Below, piece by piece: positions 42,441-51,517 of a DNA stretch of 64,000 nt. The stretch comes from Labilithrix luteola (GTDB lineage Bacteria; Myxococcota_A; Polyangia; Polyangiales; Polyangiaceae), in assembly GCF_001263205.1 (NCBI RefSeq), contig NZ_CP012333.1:496001-560000 (forward strand). Reading direction: 5' to 3'. Within the stretch, counting starts at the first letter, position 1. Each line of letters begins with the position of its first letter. The notes under the pieces were generated by a model. It was not told where the DNA came from. It did no database searches and saw only the letters and a list, made by a program, of their open reading frames with translations. Made by a program: the position numbers and the translations under genes.

Positions 42441-43637
42441 GTGAGAGCTTCGGATCCGTCGCCTACCGAACGACTACCGGTCCGTTCGACGAGCATGCCC
42501 GGCGGGCTCGACTCGGTGACCAACGATGCGATCCGGAGGCGACGCTGGATCGCAACCAGCGCGATCGTTCTCGTCGTTCTGCTCGTCAGCACCGTGCCGG
42601 AGTTGCTCTTGGGCCGGAGAGGAACGAGTCCGCGCCTCTTCTACCTGACGACCGAAGCGCCGATCGTGATCGTGTCGCTGTCGCTCCATTACGAATGGGC
42701 ATCACGACGTCGCGTGTCGACGGGACGCTCGCTGGCGACGAGCGTGGCCATCGCGACGATCCTGGGAATGGCGGTCGCGGCATCGTGCTTCCTCCTCCTG
42801 CGAGGAATGCACATCGAGTTCGAGCCGGAGCGTCACTTCAGCCTCGGTCGCGCCATCACCTTCGGCGCGCTCTCCGGTATTCTGCAATGCGCCGTTTGGT
42901 CACTCGGCTTCGTGTACCCCTTCGCAGCGGAAGACGCGCGACTTCGCACGCTCGAGGCCGACAAGCATCGCCTCGAAGCGGAGAAGTTGAAGCTCGAAGC
43001 CGAGCATCTGCGAGGCGCGGCGGAGCTCGCGAATCTCCGATCGCAGCTCGAACCGCATTTTCTCCTCAATACGCTCAACGCCATTGCGGGACTCGTCACC
43101 AAACATCCCAAAGAGGCGCGCCGCCTGCTCGGGAATCTGGGCGACCTTCTCCGCGATTCTCTTCGTGACCCCGAAGAAACGCAGACGCTCGCCGACGAAG
43201 TGCGGTGGCTTCATCGCTACGCCGAGATTCTCGAGTCGCGGCATTCCGACGTGCTTCGTTTCCATTGGGAGTTCGCCGACGGCGCCCGCTCGGTCCTCGT
43301 GCCTCGCCTACTCTTGCAGCCGCTCGTCGAGAACGCCGTGAATCACGGAGCGCTCAAGCGAGGGAGCGGCGGTGAAGTCGCCGTGCGAATCACCGTCGAG
43401 GGATCGACGGACGGAGAGCACGCCATCGTGTGTACGGTCGAAGACAACGGCCCAGGGCTGCCCGCAGGAGAGCCCCGCACCGGAGCCTTCGGACTCCATT
43501 CCGTCCGAAGGCGCCTAGCCCTGCGATGTGCAGGCGCCACCTTGCAGCTGGAATCGACCTCGAATGGCACGCGCGCGACCGTGCGTCTGCCACAGCAGCC
43601 GAAGAAATCACCGCGCCACGACGTGGAGGCCGCATGA
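42441..43637 (+). CDS. LytS-type sensor histidine kinase
   Basis: This protein of about 398 residues has four membrane segments (SAIVLVVLLVSTVPELLL, APIVIVSLSLHYEW, VAIATILGMAVAASCFLLL and GALSGILQCAVWSLGFVYPF) and a coiled linker (EADKHRLEAEKLKLEAEHLR). The His_kinase domain follows, with the phosphorylated His206 in LEPHFLLNTLNAIAGLV, LPRLLLQPLVENAVNHGALK and the ATP-binding VEDNGPGLPAG. This is the LytS/YehU/AlgZ type. The signal it senses is unknown; no large extracytoplasmic domain is present, so membrane-related signals are possible. The start is unclear: GTG 42441, ATG 42495 or TTG 42384. Its stop overlaps the response-regulator start (ATGA). Confidence 0.9.
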   Translation: MRASDPSPTERLPVRSTSMPGGLDSVTNDAIRRRRWIATSAIVLVVLLVSTVPELLLGRRGTSPRLFYLTTEAPIVIVSLSLHYEWASRRRVSTGRSLATSVAIATILGMAVAASCFLLLRGMHIEFEPERHFSLGRAITFGALSGILQCAVWSLGFVYPFAAEDARLRTLEADKHRLEAEKLKLEAEHLRGAAELANLRSQLEPHFLLNTLNAIAGLVTKHPKEARRLLGNLGDLLRDSLRDPEETQTLADEVRWLHRYAEILESRHSDVLRFHWEFADGARSVLVPRLLLQPLVENAVNHGALKRGSGGEVAVRITVEGSTDGEHAIVCTVEDNGPGLPAGEPRTGAFGLHSVRRRLALRCAGATLQLESTSNGTRATVRLPQQPKKSPRHDVEAA

Positions 43638-44428
43638 GCACGAGTTCGTCGACGATCGAGAGACTCCGCACCCTCGTCGTCGAAGACGAATGGCCAGCAC
43701 GCGAATACCTCGTCGAACTCCTCGAAGAAACGGGGCTCGCCGAAGTCGTGGGGGCCGTCGGAAGCGCCGACGACGCGCGCGTAGCGTTGGACAACGCGGC
43801 ACGACTTCCGGTCGACGCCGTCTTCGCCGACGTCCGACTCGCCGGCGCCGGCGACGCGAGCGGCCTCGAGCTCGTTCGAAGTCTCGCCGGTCGGCCCGGC
43901 GCACCGATGTTCGTCTTGGCCACGGCCTTCGAAGAGCATGCCGTCGAGGCCTTCTCGCTCGACGTCATCGACTTTCTCCTCAAGCCCTTCACCGAAGAGC
44001 GCGTCGAGCAGTGCGTTCGCCGCCTCTTCGCGAGGCGGCCCGCCAGACCGCGCCAGGCGGAGTGCTCGCGCATCGTCGCGCGAAGGGGAAAGACCTTGGT
44101 GTTCCTGGAGGCTCACGAAGTCTGGGCTTTCGAGGCGCGCGACCGGCTCACCTCGGTTCACAGCCTGCACGGCGTGTTCGACGTGGACCTCTCGCTGTCG
44201 GTCATCGAGGTCTCGTTCGGCCGAGCGCTCATGCGCGTTCATCGCAACTGGCTCGTCAATCCAGCGTTCATCAAGGAGTTCGATCGGGACGGACGCGACA
44301 CGCGCATCTTCGTCGGGACCGGCTTCGGCCCCACGCAGCGCGGCGTGCGCGTCCCGGTCGGCCGCGAGCGCACGATGGCCCTGCGCGACATGCTCCTCGA
44401 CGGTGCAACGGGGCTACGGCGGAGCTGA
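43634..44428 (+). CDS. LytTR-type response regulator
   Basis: This 264-residue protein has a receiver domain (1-130) with the acidic pocket in VVEDEWPAREYL (Glu17, Asp18) and phosphoacceptor Asp66 in VFADVRLAG, then a LytTR DNA-binding domain (about 140-250) with RIVARRGKTLVFLEAHEVWA, FEARDRLTSVHSLHGVFDV and LMRVHRNWLVNPAFIKEF. It is cotranscribed with the LytS kinase (ATGA overlap; ribosome site GGAGG). LytTR regulators usually control neighbouring transport or surface genes; the RND operon ends beside it in convergent orientation. Confidence 0.93.
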   Translation: MSTSSSTIERLRTLVVEDEWPAREYLVELLEETGLAEVVGAVGSADDARVALDNAARLPVDAVFADVRLAGAGDASGLELVRSLAGRPGAPMFVLATAFEEHAVEAFSLDVIDFLLKPFTEERVEQCVRRLFARRPARPRQAECSRIVARRGKTLVFLEAHEVWAFEARDRLTSVHSLHGVFDVDLSLSVIEVSFGRALMRVHRNWLVNPAFIKEFDRDGRDTRIFVGTGFGPTQRGVRVPVGRERTMALRDMLLDGATGLRRS

Positions 44429-44938
44429 TCCGGGGGCCGCGAGCCGAGTGTTCTCCGTGCGGCGTGCATCACGACAGGCGGTTTCGCCTCCCGCGCGGCA
44501 CACCTTCGCGAAGAGCTCGTGCGCGCGCTCGACGTCCCGAGTCGTTCCCTGGCCACGTTCGAGCAGGATGGCCGCGCTGTAGCAGCCCACCATCGCGCCT
44601 CCCTCGCACGAACGTGCGTAGTTCGAGAACGCACGTGTGTCGTCGCGCTCGGCGCCATGCGCGAACTCGTACATTCGACCGACCGCCGCACACGCGGCGA
44701 ACTCGTTCAACCGGCAGGCTCGCTCGTACCGCTCGAGCGCAGCGGCGTCGTCGTGCCCGCGCAGATCGTTTCCGAGTCGTAAACACGCAACCGCGTCGTC
44801 GTGATCGCAACGCTCGGTGCATCCTGCGTCCTGACAACCTGCCGCAATCGTCGTCTCACGCGCTTGCTCGCCCGGTCGCTCGCGCGGCGTGCACGCGGTG
44901 ACGAGCAGAGCCATGCCGAGCCACGGCGTTCGACTCAC
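44414..44938 (-). CDS. Sel1-like repeat lipoprotein
   Basis: This 174-residue lipoprotein has the signal ending in WLGMALLVTACTPRE (lipobox) and a C-terminal region of Sel1-like helical repeats (ACLRLGNDLRGHDDAAALER, AACAAVGRMYEFAHGAERDD and CYSAAILLERGQGTTRDVER), with Cys residues. The GTG at 44938 has an excellent GAGGAGG site and overlaps the RND pump stop (GTGA), so it belongs to the efflux operon as its last gene. It overlaps the convergent response-regulator gene by 15 bases. Its role in efflux is unknown. Confidence 0.78.
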   Translation of the reverse strand: MSRTPWLGMALLVTACTPRERPGEQARETTIAAGCQDAGCTERCDHDDAVACLRLGNDLRGHDDAAALERYERACRLNEFAACAAVGRMYEFAHGAERDDTRAFSNYARSCEGGAMVGCYSAAILLERGQGTTRDVERAHELFAKVCRAGGETACRDARRTENTRLAAPGSAPP

Positions 44939-47900
44939 GAAGCCCTCCTCTGCTTTCGGCGTTCGATCCATCGGTAGGCGAGTACGCGCGTCGGCGGCTG
45001 GAGAATACGAACGAGCACCGCGAGCGTGAGCGAGCCACCGATCACCACGATGGCGAGCGGCTTCTGGGTCTGCGCGCCAATGCCATTCGAGACGGCCGCC
45101 GGCAAGAGACCGAGCGTGGCCACGAGTGTCGTCATGAGCACGGAGCGGAAACGCTTCTCGGAGGCCTCTTTCGCCGCGGCCTCGAGGGACATGCCTTGCT
45201 GATACAGCCTTTGGAAATAGGTGACGATGAGCAGCGAGTCCTGCACGGCAAGACCGAAGATGGAGACGAAGCCCATCGCCGCCGAAACGGAGAGGTTCGT
45301 GCCCGTGATCAAGAGAGCCAACAGGCCCCCGGCGCATGCCACCGGAATGTCGAGAAGGACGAGAATCGTATCGAGCACGTTGCGGACGGCGGCGTAAACG
45401 AGAAGCGCGATGAGCGTCAGCGAAAGCGGAATGACGACAAAGAGCCGTTGCTCCGCTTTCGCGAGCTCGTTGATCTCACCGGACCACTCGAGGTGCATCC
45501 CATAAGGAATCGTGACATGCGCGGCGATGCTCCGCTTCGCTTCCTCGATGGTACCGGCGAGATCTCGGCCGCGGACCGAGAACTTCACCGGAATGTATCG
45601 CTGCGCATCTTCTCGGTAGATGGTCGCCGGGCCAGTCACTTGTTCGATGTTCGCCACCGTGGCGAGCGGGATCGTCGAGCCATCGGGCGTGATCACCGTC
45701 AACGCGCGCACGGCCTCCACCGAATCTCGGTATTGCGGAGCGAAGCGAACGGTCAGCGCGAAGTTCTTCTCGCCCTCGAAAACACGCGTCACGACCTGGC
45801 CGCCGATCGCCGTCTGGATGATCGAGCCCAGATCTCCGGTGTTCATCCCATAACGAGCAAGCGCACGGCGGTCCGCAGTGATGCGCACGGACGGCTGGCC
45901 CATCGACCGGAACATGGCGAGGTCGGTCACGCCTCGAACCCCCTCGATGACGTGGAGGACCTGCTCGGCGACGCGTTCGTTTTCCTCGACACTCGGCCCC
46001 ACGACCTTGATCGAATTCTCGCCCTTCACCCCCGAGACGGCCTCTTGGACGTTGTCGAGAATCATCTGCGAAAAGCCGAACGCGGTTCCTGGAAACTCCG
46101 CCACGAGTTCGTCGTGGAGCTGCTCGATGAGCTTCTCCTTCGTCAAGCCGTGCGGCAGCTCGGCGAGCGGCGCGAAGAGCTCCACGTTCGAAAAGAGCGT
46201 CACGTCGGTACCGTCGTCCGGACGACCGACTTGCGAAGTGACCGCAAGCACCTCGCGATGAGTGCGCGTGGCGCCGTCGCATGGGCCGACTTTCGGGCAC
46301 CCGCGCAGGATGCCTCGCATCCGATCGGCGTACTGCGCCGCCTGCTCGCGCGAGATCCCCATCGGCAGCGTTGCCCGAATCCAGAGGTTCCCTTCCTCGA
46401 GCTTCGGCATGAATTCCCTCCCGAGCATCGGGAAGAGAACGACGCACGCGACGAGCGGCAGGATGCGCAGGATGATCGACGCAACAGGGTGCGCGATGGC
46501 GATGTCGAAGAGTGGATCGTAGATGCGATGCAGATACCGCATCACCACGCTCTCCTTCTCCTCGACCACGGCCGGCAGCAGCTTCGACGCGAGCACCGGT
46601 ATCAGCGTGATGGCGAGCACGATCGCTCCACCGATGGCGAAGGCGTACGTGCGCGCCATGGGTGCGAAGATGACGCCCGGAACCCCGGTGAAGGTGAACA
46701 GCGGAAGAAATGCGAGCGTGATGATGGCTGTCGAGAAGGCCATCGGCGTCGCCACTTCACGCGCGCCGAGACGGATTCGGTCGACGGTGGTGCCGGTTCC
46801 CTCTGGACCGAGGTGCCGGAAGAGATTCTCCATCATGATGACGCTCGAATCGATCACGATGCCGAAGTCGATCGCGCCGAGCGAAATGAGGTTCGCGGAG
46901 GTGCCCGTCAGAACGAGGCCGCTGAAGGCAATGAGCAGAGCCAGCGGGATGTTGAGGGCGGTGATCAGCGCGGCCCTGCCATTGCCGAGAAACAGCAGCA
47001 GCGTCAGGACCACGAGCACCATGCCGATGAGAAGGTTCTCCTTCACGGTATGCGTGGTCACGTTCACCAGCGCACTCCGCTCGTAGTACGGCTTCACGTA
47101 CATGCCCGGCGGCAAGAGATGGTTCTCTTCGATGTATCGTAGACGCTGTTTCACCCCCGCCATCGTGGGAGCGGTCTCGGCGCCGTAGCGCATCAAGACG
47201 ATGGCTTCGAGCACGTCCGAGCGCTCGTTCTGGCCGATCTGGCCGAGTCGCGGCGCCGGCCCGATCGACACGTCACCGATCTCACGGACGCGAATCGGCG
47301 TGCCGCGCTGCTCGGTTACCACCACGTCCTCGACGTCGTGCACGTCGCGAATCAGACCGACGCCGCGGACGTCATAGGACTCGGTGCCGAGGGTCATGCG
47401 CTGACCGCCGACGTTCTGATTGGCATTCTGCAGCGCGCTCGAAATCTGATCGAGCGACACTCCCTGAGCGCGCATGCGGAAGGGATCGACCGCGACGTGG
47501 TACTCCTTCGTCTCGCCGCCGAAGCTCGTGACGTCGATCACGCCGGGCACCCGTTTGAGCTGGCGCTCCATCACGAAGTCCTGCGCCGCCTTCAACTCGA
47601 GGGCGGAGTAGCCTTCGCCCTCGAGCGTATAGCGGAAGATCTCGCCCACGGCATTCCACGGCGAGATCGTCGTCGTGACACCGCTCGCGAGAACCGCGAG
47701 CTGCAGACGCCCCAGCACCTCGCGGCGCGCGTCCTTGTACTCGACGCTCCAATCGAAGTAGCACTTCGTGTCCGAAAGCTCGAAGAGTGATTGCGACCGC
47801 ATGTGCTCGAGCCCCGGCATCCCGGAGAGGCTCACTTCCAGCGGAATCGTGACGAAGCGTTCGACCTCTTCGGCATTGTAGCCGTACGGCTGTGCGATGA

Positions 47901-48045
47901 CCTCGACGAGCGGCGGAACAGGATTCGGATAAGCCTCGATGTTGAGCTGTGAATAGGCGGCCAGGCCACCGCCTATGACGAGCGCAACGAGCGCCACCAC
48001 CAGCGCCGGAAATCGAAGTACGCGGGCGACGATGGCTTCGATCAT
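44935..48045 (-). CDS. RND efflux pump, heavy-metal (CzcA/CusA) type
   Basis: This 1036-residue, full-length inner-membrane RND transporter has twelve membrane segments in two halves with two large periplasmic loops. The CzcA/CusA group is suggested by the TM4 motif DFG-x3-D-x6-EN (Asp393, Asp399, Glu406), but the usual DGA is DSS here. It would exchange protons for a cation, for example Cu, Ag, Zn, Co or Ni, or another small substrate. It acts with the adaptor (48053) and TolC (50009) as a tripartite pump. The stop overlaps the next gene and the adaptor ends seven bases upstream, so it is part of one operon. The metal cannot be assigned. Confidence 0.92.
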   Translation of the reverse strand: MIEAIVARVLRFPALVVALVALVIGGGLAAYSQLNIEAYPNPVPPLVEVIAQPYGYNAEEVERFVTIPLEVSLSGMPGLEHMRSQSLFELSDTKCYFDWSVEYKDARREVLGRLQLAVLASGVTTTISPWNAVGEIFRYTLEGEGYSALELKAAQDFVMERQLKRVPGVIDVTSFGGETKEYHVAVDPFRMRAQGVSLDQISSALQNANQNVGGQRMTLGTESYDVRGVGLIRDVHDVEDVVVTEQRGTPIRVREIGDVSIGPAPRLGQIGQNERSDVLEAIVLMRYGAETAPTMAGVKQRLRYIEENHLLPPGMYVKPYYERSALVNVTTHTVKENLLIGMVLVVLTLLLFLGNGRAALITALNIPLALLIAFSGLVLTGTSANLISLGAIDFGIVIDSSVIMMENLFRHLGPEGTGTTVDRIRLGAREVATPMAFSTAIITLAFLPLFTFTGVPGVIFAPMARTYAFAIGGAIVLAITLIPVLASKLLPAVVEEKESVVMRYLHRIYDPLFDIAIAHPVASIILRILPLVACVVLFPMLGREFMPKLEEGNLWIRATLPMGISREQAAQYADRMRGILRGCPKVGPCDGATRTHREVLAVTSQVGRPDDGTDVTLFSNVELFAPLAELPHGLTKEKLIEQLHDELVAEFPGTAFGFSQMILDNVQEAVSGVKGENSIKVVGPSVEENERVAEQVLHVIEGVRGVTDLAMFRSMGQPSVRITADRRALARYGMNTGDLGSIIQTAIGGQVVTRVFEGEKNFALTVRFAPQYRDSVEAVRALTVITPDGSTIPLATVANIEQVTGPATIYREDAQRYIPVKFSVRGRDLAGTIEEAKRSIAAHVTIPYGMHLEWSGEINELAKAEQRLFVVIPLSLTLIALLVYAAVRNVLDTILVLLDIPVACAGGLLALLITGTNLSVSAAMGFVSIFGLAVQDSLLIVTYFQRLYQQGMSLEAAAKEASEKRFRSVLMTTLVATLGLLPAAVSNGIGAQTQKPLAIVVIGGSLTLAVLVRILQPPTRVLAYRWIERRKQRRAS

Positions 48046-48052
48046 CGCCGCC

Positions 48053-49192
48053 TCACAACAGACTCGACAGGATTTGGACGCCGCTCACGACGATGCGCTC
48101 GCCGCGAGCGAGGCCGCGTTCGACCGGCACGATTCCCTTGGGCGCGCGTTCGTCGATGCTCACCGGCACGCGAACGAAGCGCGTCTTGACACCGCCGGGG
48201 GCGAGGCCTCGCTCGACGAACACGACCGACTGCTCCCCGAGCCGGAGAACGGCCTCCCGAGGAATTCCGAGGGCCGCACGAGGGTCGACGCTGACGTGAG
48301 TGGTGGCGAACATCTCGGGCTTGAGCGCGCGATCCGGATTCTCGAGAATGCAGCGCACACGCAACGTGCGGAGCTGCGGGTCGAGCACGTCGCCGATGTA
48401 GTCGACGACGCCGGTGAAGGTGCGTCCGGGAAGGGCCACGACGCTGACGTCGACCGCCGCGCCCTTCTTCACGCGTGCCGCGTCCAGCTCGTAGACCTCG
48501 GCGAGCACCCAGACCCGCTCGATTCCGCCGATCGTGAAGAGCTCGGGAGCCCCACCCGTGGAATACTGGCTCTGGATCTCCATGCCAGGCGTTGCTGCGC
48601 GCGCCACCACGTCGCCCTCGATGCCGGAGCGGAGCACGTACCCCTGGGTCACCGTGCCGTAGGCCCCCATGAGGCGGCCCCGCTCGAGCGCGCGAGCGAG
48701 CTCCGCTTTCGATTTGCGATAGTCGTCTTCGGCCTGATCGCGGTCGACCTGGGTTCCCGCGCCTTCCTTGTAGAGGCGCTCCTGTCGTTCGAACGCTCGC
48801 TGGGTGGTGACGAGATCCGCCTCCGCCTTGTGGACGTCGGCCGAGACGCTGCCGATGTCCGGCGATTGGATCACGGCCAACGGCGCGCCCTTCTTCACGT
48901 GCTCGCCGAGCGCGGCTTCGAGCTTCGTGATGCGGCCGGCAACCGGCGAGAACACGTGCGTGACACGCGAATCGTCGAACGCCACGCGCCCGCCTACGAC
49001 GAGGGTGTCATCGAACGGGCTGTCCTCCACCACGGCGACTTTCACGCCCACGCGACTCATCTCTTCCGCGCTCATCCAGACTTCGTTCGGAGGCGGTGGC
49101 TCCTCCTGCACGACCGGAGCAGGCTTACGGCACGCACACGACAGCACCATGACGACGAGCAGCCAAAGACGGAAGGTGCCATGGCCTCGCAT
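48053..49192 (-). CDS. RND adaptor (membrane fusion) lipoprotein
   Basis: This 379-residue adaptor has the lipoprotein signal FRLWLLVVMVLSCACRKP, a barrel-sandwich segment (HVFSPVAGRITKLEAALGEH then VKKGAPLAVIQSPD, about 90-125), a coiled hairpin (AEADLVTTQRAFERQERLYK then RDQAEDDYRKSKAELARALE, about 130-180), and beta-barrel and membrane-proximal domains (LPGRTFTGVVDYIGDVLDPQ and RCILENPDRALKPEMFATTH). It joins the pump to TolC. ATG 49192 has a GAGG site; upstream sequence in frame does not look like a signal peptide. Confidence 0.9.
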   Translation of the reverse strand: MRGHGTFRLWLLVVMVLSCACRKPAPVVQEEPPPPNEVWMSAEEMSRVGVKVAVVEDSPFDDTLVVGGRVAFDDSRVTHVFSPVAGRITKLEAALGEHVKKGAPLAVIQSPDIGSVSADVHKAEADLVTTQRAFERQERLYKEGAGTQVDRDQAEDDYRKSKAELARALERGRLMGAYGTVTQGYVLRSGIEGDVVARAATPGMEIQSQYSTGGAPELFTIGGIERVWVLAEVYELDAARVKKGAAVDVSVVALPGRTFTGVVDYIGDVLDPQLRTLRVRCILENPDRALKPEMFATTHVSVDPRAALGIPREAVLRLGEQSVVFVERGLAPGGVKTRFVRVPVSIDERAPKGIVPVERGLARGERIVVSGVQILSSLL

Positions 49193-49200
49193 GCTCTGCC

Positions 49201-49821
49201 TCACCGACCGAAGGCCACTCCGACGCTCGCGAGAAAGCGCGGACGAATACCCGAATTGGCAAATGTCGAGACAGGCAACTCTTGCCGCGGAATCGACTCG
49301 GTCGCCGCGGTGTACTGGATTCCCAGCCCGATACCGAGAACGAGCCACCCCGAGAGGATCGCCTGATACCCCATGTCGAGGGCACCGCCGTACGATTGGA
49401 AGTCGACGCGCTCGCCGATCTGCGGAATACCTACGAACGAACCGAACAAGAAGCTCGCCCCGGCGAAGAAGCCGCGCGGGCCACGTTCTCCGAGGTAGTA
49501 GCGATATCCAATCTCCCCTCCCCACCCCCGAAACTCGTTCCCGAACGAATCGGGTTTCGTCGTCCATGTGGGAAACCAGTAAGCCGAGCCGACGATCGCG
49601 TGATGGTCGCAGACGAGCACCTCCGCGCCGCCGCCGTAACGACGCAGGATGAACGAGAGCGGCGCGAGCTCGAGGACGAAGCGCCGCGGCATGGGCGGAG
49701 CGGTAACGATGACGTCGCTTTCGACCTCCGCGCCGGCGCCGATCGGCGTCGTGGCAGCGGCCACTGCGGGCACCGCCGCGACGACCGAGCTCACGACGAG
49801 CCCCATGCCCCACCGCATCAT
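49201..49821 (-). CDS. Exported outer-membrane barrel-like protein
   Basis: This 206-residue protein has a signal peptide (MMRWGMGLVVSSVVAAVPAV, cut near AAA) and a body of aromatic, Gly-rich alternating strands (LELAPLSFILRRYGGGAEVL, WGGEIGYRYYLGERGPRGFF, GASFLFGSFVGIPQIGER and YGGALDMGYQAILSGWLVLG). It fits a small outer-membrane barrel like DUF3575-type proteins. It starts inside the stop of the 64-residue gene (ATGA) and is part of the efflux operon. Its function there is unknown. Confidence 0.8.
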   Translation of the reverse strand: MMRWGMGLVVSSVVAAVPAVAAATTPIGAGAEVESDVIVTAPPMPRRFVLELAPLSFILRRYGGGAEVLVCDHHAIVGSAYWFPTWTTKPDSFGNEFRGWGGEIGYRYYLGERGPRGFFAGASFLFGSFVGIPQIGERVDFQSYGGALDMGYQAILSGWLVLGIGLGIQYTAATESIPRQELPVSTFANSGIRPRFLASVGVAFGR

Positions 49822-50012
49822 GGCGATCTCCGCGCGGCCTTCAGGGCCACGATGAAGGCAAGCAGCATCAGAACGGGAGCGAGCGCGCCCCCCGAGACGT
49901 GCGAAACGTGGCACCCGAGATTGGAGTCGAAGGCCGTTTCCTGGAGTCCCTCGGGCGGGTTCACTCCTGCTTCACTCAGAGACGCCTCGGCATCGGTGAG
50001 GTTGGTCGTCAT
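49818..50012 (-). CDS. Small CHxxH membrane protein in the efflux operon
   Basis: This 64-residue protein has an acidic N-terminus (MTTNLTDAEASLSEAGVNPP), a Cys-His motif GCHVSHVSGG (Cys34, His35, His38), and one membrane segment (about 43-58, ALAPVLMLLAFIVALKA) with a positive tail AARRSP. The start has a GGGAGG site five bases upstream. It overlaps the TolC stop and the next start by ATGA on both sides, so it is surely translated with its neighbours. The CHxxH pattern beside a metal-type pump suggests metal binding; the Cys then hydrophobic helix then RR ending also recalls a MYXO-CTERM-like sorting tail. It is easily missed because of its size. Confidence 0.75.
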   Translation of the reverse strand: MTTNLTDAEASLSEAGVNPPEGLQETAFDSNLGCHVSHVSGGALAPVLMLLAFIVALKAARRSP

Positions 50013-51397
50013 GGCGTCCTCCCGTCGATGCCCACGGCCTGCTCGAGGGCGAAGATCGCGCTCCAGTACGTTTGCAGCGCGGCAACGTAGGTCTGGTTCG
50101 TTGCGATGAGCTGACGCTGCGCGTAGAGCACGTCGAGGAGCGTCGCGCTCCCCTCGCGCCATTGGGTCTCGGCCACGTCGCGCGCACGCCGGGCCGCCAC
50201 GAGCTGGGTCGTCTCGAGGATGTCGACGGAGCGACGCGCGACGTCGAACGCTGCGAGCGCCGTCCGCACGTCGGAGACGACCTGCGCGATGGCCTTGTTG
50301 GCGAGTGCGGACTGGGTGTCGATGTCGGCTTGCGCCCGCCGCTTCTCGCCTTGGAGCTGGTAGAAGAGCGGCAGATTCAGCGAGGCGCCCCACGTCAACG
50401 TCGGCGGCTGAACCGCATTCTGTGCCGTGCCGACGTCGTAGTACTGCATCATGAGCGCCACGTCGGGGAACGCTTGGCGATCGACCAGCGCCGATGATGC
50501 GCGGGCGCGACGCACACTGAGGCGCAGGGCCGCCAGATCGGGTCGTTCGGCGAGCGCGAGATCGACGAGCTGACGGGCATCGAGGTTCGCGAGCTCCGGC
50601 GGGAGCCGATACGCGGTCCGGACGTCCGCGTCGTAGATGACGTCGATACGCTGCACGCCGAGGAGCAACGCGAGAACGGCGCGGCTCTCTTCGAGGGAGC
50701 CCTCGCTTTGGATGACGGCAATGTCGGCCTGCGCCTTGTCGGCCACCACGAGCGCAAGCTGGCCGTCGTTGATGACCGCCGGATGGCGAATGCGACTCAG
50801 CTCGAGGAGCTTGGCCGAGAAGCCTTGAGCCTCGCGCGCGTAGCGGAGCGCAGCGGCCGCGGCGGCCTGAGCGACGTAGGCGTTCTTCACCTGCCCCTCG
50901 AGCAGGCGCCGCGCATCGCGCCGCTGCATCTTCTGCGCCGCGAGTGCCGCCTGAGCCACGGCACGTTTCAGCGAGAGTTTGCCGCTGAGAACGTTCTCGA
51001 GCGCCGCGTTGTCCGAGATCTGGGCGAGGATGCCGTTCGAGGCACATCCGACACACGTCCCCAGAACGAGATTCCGCCCGTCCGCCCGATAGTTGAATAT
51101 GTGGCTGTACTCGAACTGGACGTTCGGATTCGGGAGCGCGCGTGCCGCGAGCACGTCGCCTTCGGCGCTCGCGACCGCAGCCTCGGCGATCACGAGGTCG
51201 AAGCTACGCGCCCGAAAGATCCGCAGCGCGTCGTCGAGCGTGAGCGCCGTCGCGCCGGGTGTGCGCTCCGCGGGGGGTACGAGCGGAGGCGCCACAGTCG
51301 AGGGAACGCGCGGCAAATCCTGCGGCTCTGCGCGCGCACCTCCGGTCAGGAGGAACGCGCTCGCGAACAATGCGCGCGCCCAGAATCCCTTCGACAT
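50009..51397 (-). CDS. TolC-family outer-membrane efflux protein
   Basis: This 462-residue outer-membrane protein has a signal peptide (ALFASAFLLTGGARA) and two repeats of the TolC/OEP type (ALTLDDALRIFRARSFDLVI and QLVDLALAERPDLAALRLSV), coiled helices (AQAALAAQKMQRRDARRLLE) and strands between (NPNVQFEYSHIFNY and ALMMQYYDVGTAQNAV). It forms the outer channel for the adaptor and pump genes that follow. ATG 51397 has a GAGGG site. It is the first gene of the efflux operon. The substrate is unknown, as for the pump. Confidence 0.92.
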   Translation of the reverse strand: MSKGFWARALFASAFLLTGGARAEPQDLPRVPSTVAPPLVPPAERTPGATALTLDDALRIFRARSFDLVIAEAAVASAEGDVLAARALPNPNVQFEYSHIFNYRADGRNLVLGTCVGCASNGILAQISDNAALENVLSGKLSLKRAVAQAALAAQKMQRRDARRLLEGQVKNAYVAQAAAAAALRYAREAQGFSAKLLELSRIRHPAVINDGQLALVVADKAQADIAVIQSEGSLEESRAVLALLLGVQRIDVIYDADVRTAYRLPPELANLDARQLVDLALAERPDLAALRLSVRRARASSALVDRQAFPDVALMMQYYDVGTAQNAVQPPTLTWGASLNLPLFYQLQGEKRRAQADIDTQSALANKAIAQVVSDVRTALAAFDVARRSVDILETTQLVAARRARDVAETQWREGSATLLDVLYAQRQLIATNQTYVAALQTYWSAIFALEQAVGIDGRTP

Positions 51398-51517
51398 CGG
51401 CCCTCGGAGCACCGCGGCGATGCCAAACACGAGCCAACCCCTCGCGACTCTCACGCGTCATCGAGGTCGTTCTCCGTCGGCCTTGCGATCGCGTACGCGT
51501 GCGATCGCGGCGTCGAG

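Noticed and set aside
45196..47142. Plus-strand frame of about 650 codons opposite the RND pump
   Set aside because: It is a shadow of the pump gene; composition is Arg/Asp/His-rich and non-domain.
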